Shown here piece by piece: positions 1 to 6,861 of a DNA stretch of 64,000 bases. A program made the translations under genes and the position numbers. Position 1 is the stretch's first letter, and each line of letters opens with the position of its first letter. The DNA is from Pseudomonas berkeleyensis (GTDB lineage Bacteria; Pseudomonadota; Gammaproteobacteria; Pseudomonadales; Pseudomonadaceae): positions 3,290,001-3,354,000 of the forward strand of contig NZ_CP059139.1 in NCBI RefSeq assembly GCF_014109765.1, read 5' to 3'. The notes under the pieces were generated by a model that saw only the letters and a list, made by a program, of their open reading frames with translations, did not search any database and had not been told where the DNA came from.

Positions 1-156
1 ACTGGCCACTGTTGCGCCACCGTTCGGCGGCCGTGCTTGGCTGGCCGCCGCCCCCTTGGTTATGATCCCCGCCCAACGAGCCTCTGGCTCAGGTCTTGCA
101 GACCAGCCAGGCGTCCAGCAGAGACGCCAGAAATCCAGCAGGGACAGTTCCAGCAG
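1..156. other. Left edge, upstream region of cyaB
   Basis: No coding region can be supported here. An open frame continues upstream of the cyaB ATG, but it begins at a TTG and its N-terminal extension is Arg/Pro-rich with no family resemblance, so it is treated as non-coding leader. Confidence 0.6.
37..66 (+). promoter_or_regulatory. Possible sigma-70 promoter of cyaB
   Basis: A TATGAT hexamer at 61-66 lies 18 bases after TTGGCT at 37-42, about 90 bases before the cyaB start. Only the -10 element is close to consensus, so this is a weak call. Confidence 0.3.
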
Positions 157-1545
157 ATGAAACCAGCCACCACCAGCCGTGCCAACGGGCTGCCGACGCC
201 GCCGTTGCGCGAATACTATTCGCGCGTGCTGGCCTATATCGCCACGGCCGCCAGCATTGCCGCCGGCACCTATGTGGGGCACTTCACCTACGACATCCTC
301 TGGATGGTGCCCTACGCCCTGCTCTACCCGCATCTGGCGCACAATCTCAGTCGCCGCTTCAAACGCGACTACCCCGCGCAGACCGACCTCGCCCTGTTGT
401 TCTTCGATGCCCTGCATGCCGGCGCTGCCTGCGTGCTGCTCGGTTTCTCCGTCGTGCCCAGTCTGATGTTCCTGTTGATCCTGTGTTTCAGTGCCCTGGT
501 CATCGGCGGCCTGCGCTACCTGGGCCTGGGGCTGCTGGTCGCCGCCAGCGGTATGGCGCTATGCGCCGCGCTGATAGAGGTTCATCCCAATACCGACACG
601 CCCACCCTGGTGGCACTGGTCAGCATTCTCTTCGCCACCCTGTACATCTGCATCACCGCCTATTTCGTCAACCAGCAGGGTCTGCGCCTGGCCCAGGTGC
701 GCAGCGAGATCAAACGCGAGCAGGAAAAGGCCGCACGCCTGGCACGCAACCTGGCGAAATACCTATCGCCGCAGGTATGGGAATCGATCTTTACTGGCAA
801 GAAGAGCGTGCGCCTGGAAACCCAGCGCAAGAAGCTCACGGTGTTCTTCTCCGACATCAAGGGCTTCACGGAGCTGTCGGAAGAGCTGGAAGCCGAAGCG
901 CTGACTGACCTGCTCAACACCTACCTCAATGAAATGTCGAAGATCAGCCTGAAATACGGCGGCACCATCGACAAGTTCATCGGCGACTGCGTCATGGTGT
1001 TCTTCGGCGACCCCAGCAGCAACGGCGCCAAGAAAGACGCCGTGGCGGCGGTTTCCATGGCCATCGCCATGCGCAAGCACATGAAGGTGCTGCGCCAGCA
1101 GTGGCGCGCCCAGGGCATCACCAAGCCACTGGAAATCCGCATGGGCCTGAATACCGGCTACTGCACGGTGGGTAACTTCGGCGCCGACACACGCATGGAC
1201 TACACTATCATCGGCCGCGACGTGAACCTCGCCAGCCGCCTGGAGAGTGCCGCCGAATCCGGTGAAATCCTGATTTCCCACGAGACCTACTCGCTGATCA
1301 AGGACGTGATCATGTGCCGCGACAAAGGCCAGATCACCGTCAAGGGCTTCACCCGCCCGGTGCAGATCTACCAGGTGGTGGACTTCCGCCGCGACCTGGG
1401 CGCCACCTCCAGCTACGTCGAGCACGAGCTGCCGGGGTTCTCCATGTACCTGGACACCAACGGCATCCAGAACTTCGACAAGGAGCGGGTGATCCAGGCG
1501 CTCAACCAGGCCGCCGAGAAGCTGCGCGACAAGGTCATTCTGTAA
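157..1545 (+). CDS. cyaB: Class III adenylate cyclase CyaB, membrane-bound
   Basis: Makes cAMP from ATP. In P. aeruginosa CyaB is the main cyclase feeding the Vfr virulence and surface-sensing pathway. The ATG at 157 gives 462 residues, essentially the length recalled for P. aeruginosa CyaB (463). The N-terminal ~190 residues are a MASE2-type region with about six hydrophobic helices. A short linker helix leads to a catalytic domain (about 240-430) with the class III signature: VFFSDIKGFTELSEE with the first metal Asp, then the FIGDCVMVFFGDP segment with the second metal Asp, and the GLNTGYCTVGNFG and RDVNLASRLESAA motifs. Longer in-frame starts (TTG at 37) lack a ribosome site. The gene is followed at once by a REP-like palindrome and the convergent agt gene, so it is probably monocistronic. 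Synteny with plcP/agt/araC/csaA supports the call. Confidence 0.93.
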   Translation: MKPATTSRANGLPTPPLREYYSRVLAYIATAASIAAGTYVGHFTYDILWMVPYALLYPHLAHNLSRRFKRDYPAQTDLALLFFDALHAGAACVLLGFSVVPSLMFLLILCFSALVIGGLRYLGLGLLVAASGMALCAALIEVHPNTDTPTLVALVSILFATLYICITAYFVNQQGLRLAQVRSEIKREQEKAARLARNLAKYLSPQVWESIFTGKKSVRLETQRKKLTVFFSDIKGFTELSEELEAEALTDLLNTYLNEMSKISLKYGGTIDKFIGDCVMVFFGDPSSNGAKKDAVAAVSMAIAMRKHMKVLRQQWRAQGITKPLEIRMGLNTGYCTVGNFGADTRMDYTIIGRDVNLASRLESAAESGEILISHETYSLIKDVIMCRDKGQITVKGFTRPVQIYQVVDFRRDLGATSSYVEHELPGFSMYLDTNGIQNFDKERVIQALNQAAEKLRDKVIL

Positions 1546-1565
1546 GATCGGGACATCAGCCACTC

Positions 1566-1699
1566 GTAGGGCGGACCGGAACGCCGGCCGCTTGTAGCGA
1601 AGCGAACAGTCCGCCGTTTTCCGGTGCTCCACACATACGACGGCGTACTGCTTCCGAGCGGTCGGCGTCCCGGTACGCCCTACCACCAATGCGCCCTAC
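1566..1699. repeat. REP-like palindrome between cyaB and agt
   Basis: The outer 20 bases at 1566-1585 (GTAGGGCGGACCGGAACGCC) and the reverse complement of 1664-1683 match at 18 of 20 positions. A further GTAGGGCGC on the minus strand (1691-1699) contains the TAG stop of agt. It sits between two convergent genes and could act as a bidirectional terminator. Confidence 0.7.
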
Positions 1700-2724
1700 G
1701 CCTCCAGCGCCTCAGCCAGCGCCGGCTCGCCATCGATCAGCGGCTGCAACGCCAGGAACTCCAGCGCCGAAGCGCGCCAGGACTGCGCCGCCGCCAGCTC
1801 TGCGCAACGCCCGCGATCCAGTTCCAACGCGGCCAGGCAGGCAGCGTGCAGATCCTCGTCCATTACGCCACTAAGCCCCTGCTGCAGCACATCCAGCGGC
1901 CCGGCCACGGGAAACGCAGCCACGGGTGTACCGCAGGCCAATGCCTCCAGCATCACCAGACCGTAGGTATCGGTACGCGAAGGGAAGACCAGCACCGAGG
2001 CATCCTGGTAGGCCTCGGCCAACGCCTGGCCATGGCGATAACCGAGAAAACGCACCAGCGGATAGTGCTGCTGCAACGCTTCGCGCTGCGGGCCGTCCCC
2101 CACTACGCGCTTGTCGCCAGGCAGATTCAGATCGAGAAAGGCCTGCAGATTCTTTTCCGGAGCGATGCGTCCGACGTAAAGAAACACCGGGCGCACAGGC
2201 CGAGCGCGCGTCTCGTCCGGCCGAAACAGGCGGGTATCCACGCCCTTGCGCCACAGCTGCAGTCGTTGCAAATCCCAGTTGGCGAACTCCTCGCGCAGGC
2301 GCTCGGTGGTTACCAGCACGGCCTGGCTTGGACGATGAAAGGCACGCAGGAAGGCATAACCGAAGCGCAGTGCGATCCACGGCCAACGCGTGCTGACGTA
2401 CTCGGGAAAACGCGTATGGATCGCCGTGGAGAATGCCATCCCGCGCTTGACCAACCAGCGCCGCGCCGCCCACCCCAGCGGCCCCTCGGTGGCAAGATGG
2501 ACGCAGTCGGGATGAAAATCACGAATCGCCGCACCGACTCTCCAGAGATTCCATACCAGCGGTATCTCCGGGTAAGTAGGACAAGGAATGGCACGAAAAT
2601 CGGCAGGCGACAGCAGCTTGACCTGATGCCCCAGCCCACGCAGTTCGCCGACCAGAGCCGCCAGACTGGTGACCACACCATTGACCTGAGGCGCCCAGGC
2701 GTCGGAGACGATCAGTATCCTCAT
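1696..2724 (-). CDS. agt: GT4-family glycosyltransferase (Agt, phosphate-stress glycolipid synthesis)
   Basis: Predicted to transfer a sugar from a nucleotide donor to diacylglycerol, replacing phospholipid with glycolipid when phosphate is scarce. The 342-residue protein has a GT-B fold. The N-terminal half starts with MRILIVSDAWAPQVNGV, typical of GDP-mannose-dependent glycosyltransferases. The C-terminal half has FLYVGRIAPEKNL and the donor-binding FPSRTDTYGLVMLEALACGTPV segment (E-x7-E pattern). Its ATG overlaps the plcP stop by four bases (ATGA), so the two are translationally coupled. From memory, the P. aeruginosa homologue PA3218 (Agt1) works with PlcP in lipid renovation. Database entries often call it only 'glycosyltransferase family 1'. 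Its TAG stop lies inside a GTAGGGCGC REP arm. The sugar donor cannot be read from the sequence. Confidence 0.85.
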   Translation of the reverse strand: MRILIVSDAWAPQVNGVVTSLAALVGELRGLGHQVKLLSPADFRAIPCPTYPEIPLVWNLWRVGAAIRDFHPDCVHLATEGPLGWAARRWLVKRGMAFSTAIHTRFPEYVSTRWPWIALRFGYAFLRAFHRPSQAVLVTTERLREEFANWDLQRLQLWRKGVDTRLFRPDETRARPVRPVFLYVGRIAPEKNLQAFLDLNLPGDKRVVGDGPQREALQQHYPLVRFLGYRHGQALAEAYQDASVLVFPSRTDTYGLVMLEALACGTPVAAFPVAGPLDVLQQGLSGVMDEDLHAACLAALELDRGRCAELAAAQSWRASALEFLALQPLIDGEPALAEALEA

Positions 2725-3539
2725 GCGCCGCTCTCGAGGGCGACGGCCTGCTCCTCGCTGGCCTGCTGCGCCTGCGCTTCGGCCAGGCGGTAGAGTTCGA
2801 TCTGCCCGTCCCAATGCTCGATCAACGCCGTACAGGACTCCACCCAATCGCCGCAATTCATGTATTCCACACCGCCCACCTGGCGAATCTCGGCATGGTG
2901 GATATGCCCGCAAACCACGCCCTGCAAGCCGCGCTTGACGCACTCGTGGGCAATGGCCTCCTCGAAGTCGCTGATGAAGTTCACTGCCGTCTTGACCTTG
3001 TGCTTGAGGTAGGCCGACAGCGACCAGTAGCCGTAGCCCCAACGGCTGCGCCAGTGATTGAGCCAGCGATTGAGGGTCAGGGTGAATTCGTAGGCCGAGT
3101 CGCCGAGAAAGGCCAGCCAGCGGTGATAGCGGGTTATCACGTCGAACTGATCGCCGTGGATCACCAGCAACTGGCGGCCATCGACAGTGACGTGCACGGC
3201 CTCGTCCACCAGCTGGATATTGCCCAGCAGCAAGCTGGAGTATCGGCGCAGGAATTCGTCGTGGTTGCCAGTGACGTAGATCACCTCGGTACCACGCTTG
3301 CTCATGGTCAAAAGACGGCGGATGACGTTGGTGTGCGCCTGCGGCCAGTAGATGCCGCCACGCAGTTTCCAGCCATCGATGATGTCGCCTACCAGGTAGA
3401 TACGATCGGCGTGATAGCGCTTGAGGAACGCCGCCAGGTGCTCGGCCTGGCAATCACGAGTGCCCAAATGCACATCGGAGATCCACAGGGTGCGGACACG
3501 TTGCTTGCGGCTGGGCTTGGCGAGCTGGGCGCTGGTCAT
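2721..3539 (-). CDS. plcP: PlcP-type calcineurin-like phosphoesterase (phospholipase C in lipid remodelling)
   Basis: Expected to remove phosphorylated head groups from membrane phospholipids, leaving diacylglycerol for Agt. The 272-residue protein has all the metallophosphoesterase motifs: SDVHLG near the N-terminus, VGDIIDGW, GNHDE, VIHGDQFD and CGHIHHAE. The ATG at 3539 was chosen because GGAGG lies seven bases upstream; a longer frame begins at 3626 without such support. This family is often annotated as UDP-2,3-diacylglucosamine diphosphatase (LpxH-like), but pairing with a glycosyltransferase and an upstream Pho-box-like repeat argues for the PlcP role. The downstream agt start overlaps its stop codon. 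Likely regulator: PhoB, under low phosphate. Confidence 0.85.
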   Translation of the reverse strand: MTSAQLAKPSRKQRVRTLWISDVHLGTRDCQAEHLAAFLKRYHADRIYLVGDIIDGWKLRGGIYWPQAHTNVIRRLLTMSKRGTEVIYVTGNHDEFLRRYSSLLLGNIQLVDEAVHVTVDGRQLLVIHGDQFDVITRYHRWLAFLGDSAYEFTLTLNRWLNHWRSRWGYGYWSLSAYLKHKVKTAVNFISDFEEAIAHECVKRGLQGVVCGHIHHAEIRQVGGVEYMNCGDWVESCTALIEHWDGQIELYRLAEAQAQQASEEQAVALESGA

Positions 3540-3581
3540 GGGCGGCCTCCGGCTGGGTTTAGTCGAGCTTGAGGCGTCGCA

Positions 3582-3599
3582 GTGAAAGGCTTGTGACAG
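3582..3599 (-). promoter_or_regulatory. Pho box upstream of plcP-agt
   Basis: On the minus strand the site reads CTGTCAC AAGC CTTTCAC: two 7-base direct repeats separated by four bases, the layout of the PhoB box (consensus CTGTCAT-N4-CTGTCAT). It lies about 43 bases before the plcP start. Confidence 0.75.
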
Positions 3600-3673
3600 G
3601 AAAAAGACCGTTTCATGACGCAGCATCGCTTCGGCCCAGGCGTTAAACTCCGCCAGTTGCCGAGGAAACCGCC

Positions 3674-4420
3674 ATGCCCCCGATTCTGTCCCTGCGTCAT
3701 TACAGCCACGAAGTGCTCAGCCATAGCCACGACCATGCGCAATTGGTGTTCGGCCTGGCTGGCGAGCTGCAATTCGAAGTGGATGGGCAGGGCAGCCGGG
3801 TACTGCGCCATCATCTGGCGGTGGTACCGGCCGAAGCACGCCATACCTGCGGCAGCCCACGTGGCAGCCAGTGCCTGGTGCTGGATCTACCGACCACCGA
3901 TTGGCTCGAGCACCAACTCGGCCACCACGCGAGCGACATCCAGCGCCTACTGGACAAACCCAACGCACTGCAGCTCGATCCATCCCAGGGCCAATTGCTC
4001 AACTGGCTGGCCAGCAGCCCGATCAACGACCCGGTCATCGCTGGACAGGGCGCGGCCTTGCTGCTCGGCAGCCTGGCCTGTAGCCGCCAGCAACGTGAAA
4101 TAGCGGGTTTGCCCCTGGCTGCACTCGATCACTACATCGATCAGCATGCGGCTCACCCGCTGCAGGTGGCAGATCTGGCACGCCTGGCCGGTCTTTCGGT
4201 GGCGCGTCTGCATGCCCGTTTTCTCGCTGAAACCGGTCGTACGCCCATGGAGCACATCCGCCAACGGCGCCTGCAACTGGCTGAACAGCTGCTGCGCGAC
4301 AGCGACCTGGCGGTTGGCGAAATCGCTGCACGGGTCGGTTACAGCTCGCAGAGCGCCTTCACCGCCGCCCTCTCCCGCCATCTGGGTATGACGCCGAGAC
4401 AGCTGCGTCGCGCTCGCTAG
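3674..4420 (+). CDS. AraC-family transcriptional regulator with N-terminal cupin
   Basis: A 248-residue regulator. The first ~130 residues look like an AraC-type cupin sensor (His-rich start HYSHEVLSHSHDHAQLVFG, then HHLAVVPAEARHTC). The last ~100 residues hold two helix-turn-helix units: HPLQVADLARLAGLSVARLHARF, and later VGEIAARVGYSSQSAFTAAL, a standard second HTH. It diverges from plcP, starting about 135 bases from that gene, with a GAGGAAAC ribosome site ahead of the ATG. By position it corresponds to P. aeruginosa PA3220 (from memory). The effector is unknown. It may control its own gene, csaA and the EamA exporter downstream, although a REP element separates them. Confidence 0.88.
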   Translation: MPPILSLRHYSHEVLSHSHDHAQLVFGLAGELQFEVDGQGSRVLRHHLAVVPAEARHTCGSPRGSQCLVLDLPTTDWLEHQLGHHASDIQRLLDKPNALQLDPSQGQLLNWLASSPINDPVIAGQGAALLLGSLACSRQQREIAGLPLAALDHYIDQHAAHPLQVADLARLAGLSVARLHARFLAETGRTPMEHIRQRRLQLAEQLLRDSDLAVGEIAARVGYSSQSAFTAALSRHLGMTPRQLRRAR

Positions 4421-4480
4421 CGATCTTGCCGGCACCATTACCTGAAACCACTCCGGACACGTCCAGGCTACAGCTGGGTC

Positions 4481-4543
4481 GTAGGGTGCGCCGTGCGCAC
4501 CGCAAAACTATCGGTTGTCCTCGGTGCGCGCGACGCACCCTAC
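4481..4543. repeat. REP element (GTAGGGTGCG family)
   Basis: Inverted termini GTAGGGTGCGCCGTGCGCAC and its near reverse complement enclose a short A/T-richer centre. The same family recurs at 36700-37039, 40529-40550 and 60172-60235. Confidence 0.85.
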
Positions 4544-4609
4544 GCGCAGGCGAGAGTCTGGCGATAAAACGCCTCGCTCGCGCGACAGACAGCAGCTGCC
4601 TGCGACGCC

Positions 4610-4615
4610 TAGACT
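4610..4615 (+). promoter_or_regulatory. Possible -10 element of csaA (TAGACT)
   Basis: TAGACT lies 26 bases before the csaA start, in the context GCCTAGACTGCG. The same hexamer precedes lapG (16727) and norM (61452). No clear -35 is seen. Confidence 0.3.
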
Positions 4616-4641
4616 GCGCCGCATCATCGAAGGAGTACCCC

Positions 4642-4977
4642 ATGCAAACCATCGAATGGCAGGATTTCGAGAAAGTGGAGCTGCGCGTCGGCACCATCCG
4701 CAGCGCCCGTCCCAATGAAAAGGCCGTGAAACCGGCCTACGTGCTGGAAGTCGATCTCGGCGAACTGGGTATCAAGACCTCCAGCGCACAGATTACCGCG
4801 CACTACGGCTGTGACGAGCTGATCGGCCGCCAGGTGCTGTGCGTGTGCAATTTCGCCCCCAAGCGTATCGCCGGGGTGCGCTCGGAGGTGCTGGTAACAG
4901 GCGTCTACGACAGCGATAACCGCGTCGTCCTGGCCGGCTTCGACAAGCCGCTGCCCAACGGTGCGCGCCTGGCATGA
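4642..4977 (+). CDS. csaA: CsaA, tRNA-binding-domain chaperone-like protein
   Basis: A 111-residue protein consisting of a single OB-fold tRNA-binding domain. The family is described as a homodimeric secretion-related chaperone (CsaA) related to the C-terminal domain of MetRS and Trbp111. Family features seen are DFEKVELRVGTIRSA at the start and the FAPKRIAGVRSEVLVTG segment; the length matches the family. A clear ribosome site (GAAGGAG) precedes the ATG. Its stop overlaps the next gene's start by four bases (ATGA), so the EamA exporter is translationally coupled. Its physiological role in Pseudomonas is not established. Confidence 0.92.
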   Translation: MQTIEWQDFEKVELRVGTIRSARPNEKAVKPAYVLEVDLGELGIKTSSAQITAHYGCDELIGRQVLCVCNFAPKRIAGVRSEVLVTGVYDSDNRVVLAGFDKPLPNGARLA

Positions 4978-5825
4978 CGCAGCGTAACGCTCTGCTGGCG
5001 ATTCACCTGGGTGCCCTGCTGTTCGGCCTGTCGGGTATCTTCGGCAAACTCGCGGCGACCACACCGAACATGATTGCAGGCGGCCGAGCCTTCTTCGCCG
5101 TACTCGCCTTGAGCCTGGCTGCGCTGCTCTGGCGCAGCCGTAACGCGGTTCGTCCGAGCCTGCGGCAGATGGTTCTGCTGATACTCGGCGGCCTGCTGCT
5201 CGGCACGCACTGGGTCACCTTTTTCGAAGCAGTGAAGATCTCCGGCGTCGCCATCGCCACCCTGGGTTTCGCTAGTTTTCCGGCCTTTACCGTATTGCTT
5301 GAGGGCCTGCTGTTTCGCGAGCGCACCCGCCCCAGCGAGTTCGCCATGGTCGGCGTGGTGTGCGTGGGGTTGATCCTGGTCACCCCGGAATTCAGCCTTG
5401 ATAGCAGTGCTACCACCGGCCTGCTATGGGCAGTGCTGTCGGGCTTTCTGTTCGCCCTGCTGTCGCTGCTCAATCGCGCCAGTACGCGCGGCCTCGATCC
5501 GGTAAAGGCCGCGCTGTACCAGAACGTCGCCGTCTTGATCTGCTTCCTGCCGCTGGCCTGGCCGCTGCTGCCCAGCGTGCGCCCAGTAGACTGGCTGTGG
5601 TTGGCGATGCTCGGCATCTTCTGCACGGGCCTGGCACACAGCCTGTTCGTCGCCAGCCTGCGCGTGCTCAAGGCGCGCACCACGGCCGTGATCTTCGCTC
5701 TGGAGCCGGTCTACGGGATTCTGTTCGCCTGGTGGCTGTTCAGCGAGCAACCGACGCTGCGCATGCTGGCTGGCGGCATGCTGATCGTCAGCGCCATCTT
5801 CGTGTCGGCGCGAATGGCGCGTTGA
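4974..5825 (+). CDS. EamA/DMT-family inner-membrane transporter
   Basis: A 283-residue membrane protein with about ten hydrophobic helices in two EamA repeats, the drug/metabolite transporter layout. The first repeat begins with LLAIHLGALLFGLSGIFGK. The second ends with a typical ALEPVYGILFAWWLFSEQPT segment. Family members export amino acids or metabolites, but the substrate cannot be inferred here. Overlap with csaA (ATGA) indicates one operon. No terminator is evident before the convergent gene at 5903. Confidence 0.88.
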   Translation: MTQRNALLAIHLGALLFGLSGIFGKLAATTPNMIAGGRAFFAVLALSLAALLWRSRNAVRPSLRQMVLLILGGLLLGTHWVTFFEAVKISGVAIATLGFASFPAFTVLLEGLLFRERTRPSEFAMVGVVCVGLILVTPEFSLDSSATTGLLWAVLSGFLFALLSLLNRASTRGLDPVKAALYQNVAVLICFLPLAWPLLPSVRPVDWLWLAMLGIFCTGLAHSLFVASLRVLKARTTAVIFALEPVYGILFAWWLFSEQPTLRMLAGGMLIVSAIFVSARMAR

Positions 5826-5902
5826 CGCCTGTCGGCATAACGCGCTCCCTGAACACAGGCCACCGAGCGACGCCAGCTCGGGAGCCTGCCTGCTTCGCCC
5901 GA

Positions 5903-6391
5903 TCAGTTGACGCTGTAGCCACGCCCCGTCAGGCAGGCGCCCAGCGCCCGACGATAGCGCTCGGTGGCATCGGCACCCACCGGGCGCGTTGCGGTTGCAG
6001 GATCGAAACCGCTCTGCCCCACGGCCCAGCTGTGGCACTCATAACGATCACGCCCCTGCTGCTCGACACTCTGGCCGCTGGCTGGATAGGCGATCACTTC
6101 ATAGCTGGCGACACTATTGCCTTGTATTGCCGGAGGCGGCGTGACGACCTCATAGCGCTGGGCATTAGCGTTCCATAGGTAGTAAGTGCCTGCTGCGACG
6201 AAGTACAGCGCACTCCCGATCCACAGTTCACGTGCACCTTCCGGCAAACCATGGTGATGACCACCGGGCTTCCACTGACCCCAACCCGGGCCGCCTGGAG
6301 CCGGCCCACCCGGCCCGGGTGGGCCAGCCAGTGCCTGGGCAGAAAGCACCAGGGTCATCAATGCCAGGATCACGGAGCGTTGCAGCGACAT
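5903..6391 (-). CDS. Secreted DUF6515-like hypothetical protein
   Basis: A 162-residue protein with a signal peptide (MSLQRSVILALMTLVLSAQALA), then a Gly/Pro-rich stretch and a His cluster (KPGGHHHG). A hydrophobic segment LWIGSALYFVAAGTYYLW follows, then a C-terminal part with two Cys (YECHSWAVGQSGFDP and GACLTGRGY). This layout resembles small periplasmic DUF6515-type proteins of Pseudomonas. Function unknown. It has its own promoter region and is convergent with the EamA gene. Family assignment is from memory. Confidence 0.7.
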   Translation of the reverse strand: MSLQRSVILALMTLVLSAQALAGPPGPGGPAPGGPGWGQWKPGGHHHGLPEGARELWIGSALYFVAAGTYYLWNANAQRYEVVTPPPAIQGNSVASYEVIAYPASGQSVEQQGRDRYECHSWAVGQSGFDPATATRPVGADATERYRRALGACLTGRGYSVN

Positions 6392-6505
6392 ACTTCACCT
6401 CTCACAGAATGGCCATATCGGCTCGAGGCAAATTATTCGCGCGCACTCGCAGTAGCGGGGTAAGCCCTGTGTAAAGAGGGGGTAAAGCTTCTGATACGTG
6501 TCCGC

Positions 6506-6790
6506 TCAAGCGCGGTCGTTGTGACCCAGATCGCGGCCGGGATCGATCAGGTCGCGCACCCGCTGCTTGAGTACCTTGGCCTCGGGAAAACCACCATCGG
6601 TCTTGCGTTCCCAGATCTGCTGGCCATTGCAGAGGATACGAAAAACGCCGCCGGTACCTGGCTCCAGGCTGACCCGGCCCAGTTCATCGGCAAAGGTGCT
6701 GAGCAGTTCCTGGGCCAGCCAGGCGGCGCGCAGCAACCACTGGCACTGGGTGCAATAGGTGATGACGATTTCAGGCTTCTGATCGGACAT
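6506..6790 (-). CDS. SelT/SelW/SelH-family thioredoxin-like protein
   Basis: A 94-residue protein with the Rdx-type start EIVITYCTQCQWLLRAAWLAQE. The CxxC pair (Cys13, Cys16) replaces the Cys-x-x-Sec of eukaryotic SelW. The later part GGVFRILCNGQQIWERKTDGGFPEAKVLKQ is the usual C-terminal motif. Members are thought to be small thiol oxidoreductases, though substrates are unknown. It is divergent from plpD, with 71 bases between starts, and probably has its own promoter. Confidence 0.9.
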   Translation of the reverse strand: MSDQKPEIVITYCTQCQWLLRAAWLAQELLSTFADELGRVSLEPGTGGVFRILCNGQQIWERKTDGGFPEAKVLKQRVRDLIDPGRDLGHNDRA

Positions 6791-6820
6791 GGCAGCGGCT
6801 CTACGGTGGGGCTTGATGCC

Positions 6821-6826
6821 TATAAT
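6821..6826 (+). promoter_or_regulatory. -10 element of plpD promoter (TATAAT)
   Basis: A perfect TATAAT lies 36 bases before the plpD ATG in the short divergent gap. No good -35 hexamer is visible at the right distance. Confidence 0.5.
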
Positions 6827-6861
6827 AACGGCCTTTGTCTCTGCTCCTGCCGGAAACCACC

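Noticed and set aside
2721..3539. LpxH (UDP-2,3-diacylglucosamine hydrolase)
   Set aside because: Same superfamily, but the coupled glycosyltransferase and Pho box fit PlcP better.
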